Of a stretch of 64,000 bases of DNA, positions 62,952 through 64,000 are shown one piece after another. Position 1 is the stretch's first letter, and each line of letters starts with the position of its first letter. A model generated the notes under the pieces. The model did not search any database. It was not told the origin of the DNA and worked only from the letters and a program-made list of their open reading frames with translations. This DNA is from Bin80 sp026709335 (GTDB lineage: Bacteria > Bacteroidota > Rhodothermia > Rhodothermales > Bin80). The position numbers and the translations under genes were made by a program. The stretch spans positions 2,418,001-2,482,000 of the forward strand of contig OZ241385.1 in assembly GCA_965200825.1 (NCBI GenBank), read 5' to 3'.

Positions 62952-64000
62952 ATGGCTAGACATATTGTAATTATTGGAAATGGGATTACGGGGATCACTG
63001 CTGCGCGATTTATACGAAAGTTAAGCTCTGATCGCATTACAGTTGTTTCCAGTGAGACCGATCATTTTTATGCGCGAACGGCCCTGATGTATATCTACAT
63101 GGGGCATATGCGATATCGAGAGACCAAGCCATACGAAGATTACTTCTGGTCCCGGAACAAAATTGAACTTGTTCGGGGGTATGCCTCTCAGATTGATACA
63201 GAAGCCAAAGCAGTTCGCATTGCTGACGGGAACGATATTGCCTATGATGCTCTACTATTGGCCACAGGATCACAGTCAAACAAGTTTGGTTGGCCGGGGC
63301 AGGATTTACGGGGGGTACAAGGATTATACGGGATGCAGGATCTTGCACTGATGGAACGAAATACACAGGGCATTACCCGAGGGGTAATTGTAGGAGGTGG
63401 ACTGATTGGCATAGAGATGGCAGAAATGCTTCATACCCGACATATACCAGTCACATTTCTGGTACGGGAGAAGAGTTATATGGAATACCTGTTACCCAAA
63501 GAAGAATCTGCACAGATTAATCAAGAAATTCTTGACCATGGCATTGATTTGAGACTCGAAACCGAACTTAAGTCTATTCTTGGTCCAGAAGGATCGGTTG
63601 AAGCAGTCGAGACCAATCAAGATGAACGCATTCGTTGTGAGTTTGTGGGACTGACTGCTGGAGTGCATCCCAATATTGATTTGGCAAAAACCTCAGGGAT
63701 TCAAACGAATAAAGGGATTGTAGTCAATGAGTTCTTTGAAACCAATGTGCCAAACGTTTATGCTGCAGGAGATTGTGCAGAATTCAATGCCGATGGCATT
63801 GGGGGGCGTCGAATTGAGCAATTATGGTATACCGGTCGCGCACATGGGAAAACCGTTGCACATACGCTATGTGGACAGCGAACACCATACCGGCGAGGCA
63901 TTTTCTTTAATTCAGCAAAGTTTTTCACAATGGAATATCAGACATATGGAGATGTACTTCCTCAACCTGAAGCACATGTTCAATCACAGGTTTTTCAGAG
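62952..64000 (+). CDS. FAD/NAD(P)-dependent oxidoreductase, partial
   Basis: Open from the ATG at 62952 to the window end (349 codons read, 3' end missing). Two-dinucleotide-binding-domain flavoprotein: HIVIIGNGITGITAARFIR (FAD GxGxxG), LLLATGSQSN, VIVGGGLIGIEMAEML (NAD(P) site) and NVYAAGDCAEF (FAD). Similar to nitrite-reductase-like and rubredoxin-reductase-like pyridine nucleotide-disulfide oxidoreductases, but no redox Cys pair is seen. The start lies 69 bp from nadK on the other strand, suggesting a shared control region. Confidence 0.88.
   Translation, partial: MARHIVIIGNGITGITAARFIRKLSSDRITVVSSETDHFYARTALMYIYMGHMRYRETKPYEDYFWSRNKIELVRGYASQIDTEAKAVRIADGNDIAYDALLLATGSQSNKFGWPGQDLRGVQGLYGMQDLALMERNTQGITRGVIVGGGLIGIEMAEMLHTRHIPVTFLVREKSYMEYLLPKEESAQINQEILDHGIDLRLETELKSILGPEGSVEAVETNQDERIRCEFVGLTAGVHPNIDLAKTSGIQTNKGIVVNEFFETNVPNVYAAGDCAEFNADGIGGRRIEQLWYTGRAHGKTVAHTLCGQRTPYRRGIFFNSAKFFTMEYQTYGDVLPQPEAHVQSQVFQ

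Noticed and set aside
1..64000. CRISPR arrays, rRNA and tRNA genes
   Set aside because: No regularly spaced repeats and no conserved RNA motifs were found by eye; a covariance search could still reveal a tRNA.

Overview
The window looks like a chromosomal piece of a Bacteroidota/Rhodothermota-type bacterium (inference from gene content). Pointers are a TonB-dependent receptor with an N-terminal carboxypeptidase-like domain paired with a DUF4249 lipoprotein, a DUF5916/CBM9 outer-membrane-type protein, a DUF4292 lipoprotein, 6-bladed beta-propeller lipoproteins, and a GRIGCHLAGDGDWG-type Lgt. Many proteins carry lipoprotein signals. Base composition is moderate, with AT-rich accessory patches. 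No tRNA, rRNA or CRISPR array was recognised.

Layout. 1-844: decayed C-terminal part of a type IIG (Eco57I/TaqI-like) restriction-methylase. 1-4.8 kb: a translationally coupled minus-strand operon (HtrA/DegP protease, propeller lipoprotein, MoxR/magnesium-chelatase-like ATPase). 5.2-8.7 kb: TonB receptor plus DUF4249 partner. 8.9-10.2 kb: an ISL3-family insertion sequence with inverted repeats, a perfect 8-bp target duplication and an in-frame stop in its transposase. 10.3-13.4 kb: an orphan lipoprotein and an AAA ATPase. 14-19.2 kb: galactokinase, a DHDPS/NAL-family aldolase and a kinase-M23-aminotransferase fusion. 19.2-22.4 kb: FKBP isomerase, aminopeptidase P, MtaB. 22.6-26 kb: nested IS remnants, a MITE-like element and a tandemly duplicated PD-(D/E)XK nuclease-like gene. 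26-28.3 kb: psd, pssA, purS. 28.5-29.6 kb: a frameshifted sterol C-24 methyltransferase-like gene, the most surprising metabolic gene here. 29.9-39.3 kb: DUF5916 protein, rnhA, obg, rluD, hisS, lgt, a PLP decarboxylase and rlmB. 39.5-40.7 kb: a second copy of the AAA ATPase family, followed by a 91-bp repeat also present at 8.7 kb. 41-48 kb: flippase-like membrane protein, LolA-like protein, Mo-carrier/SLOG protein, class V aminotransferase, cytochrome-bearing dehydrogenase, AlkD. 48-54.8 kb: histidine genes (hisF, hisA, hisH, hisB, with proC), split by about 3 kb of accessory DNA. 54.9-59.4 kb: metG, lpd, DUF4292 lipoprotein. 59.8-61.8 kb: a secreted Cys-rich peptide / propeller / membrane-anchored protein locus. 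62-64 kb: nadK and a divergent FAD-dependent oxidoreductase cut by the window end.

How genes work together. Housekeeping genes sit in short, tightly packed, often 4-bp-overlapping (ATGA) operons. Accessory DNA lies between them at 0-1, 8.7-14, 22.6-26, 39.3-41, 50.8-52.7 and 59.4-62 kb, and contains IS debris, paralogous ATPases, the nuclease-like tandem gene and the two small-peptide/propeller loci. The strongest candidates for something undescribed are the peptide-propeller loci, the charge-swapped duplicated PD-(D/E)XK protein, the paired AAA ATPases and the bacterial SMT. Assignments come from reading motifs by eye; no database search was run.
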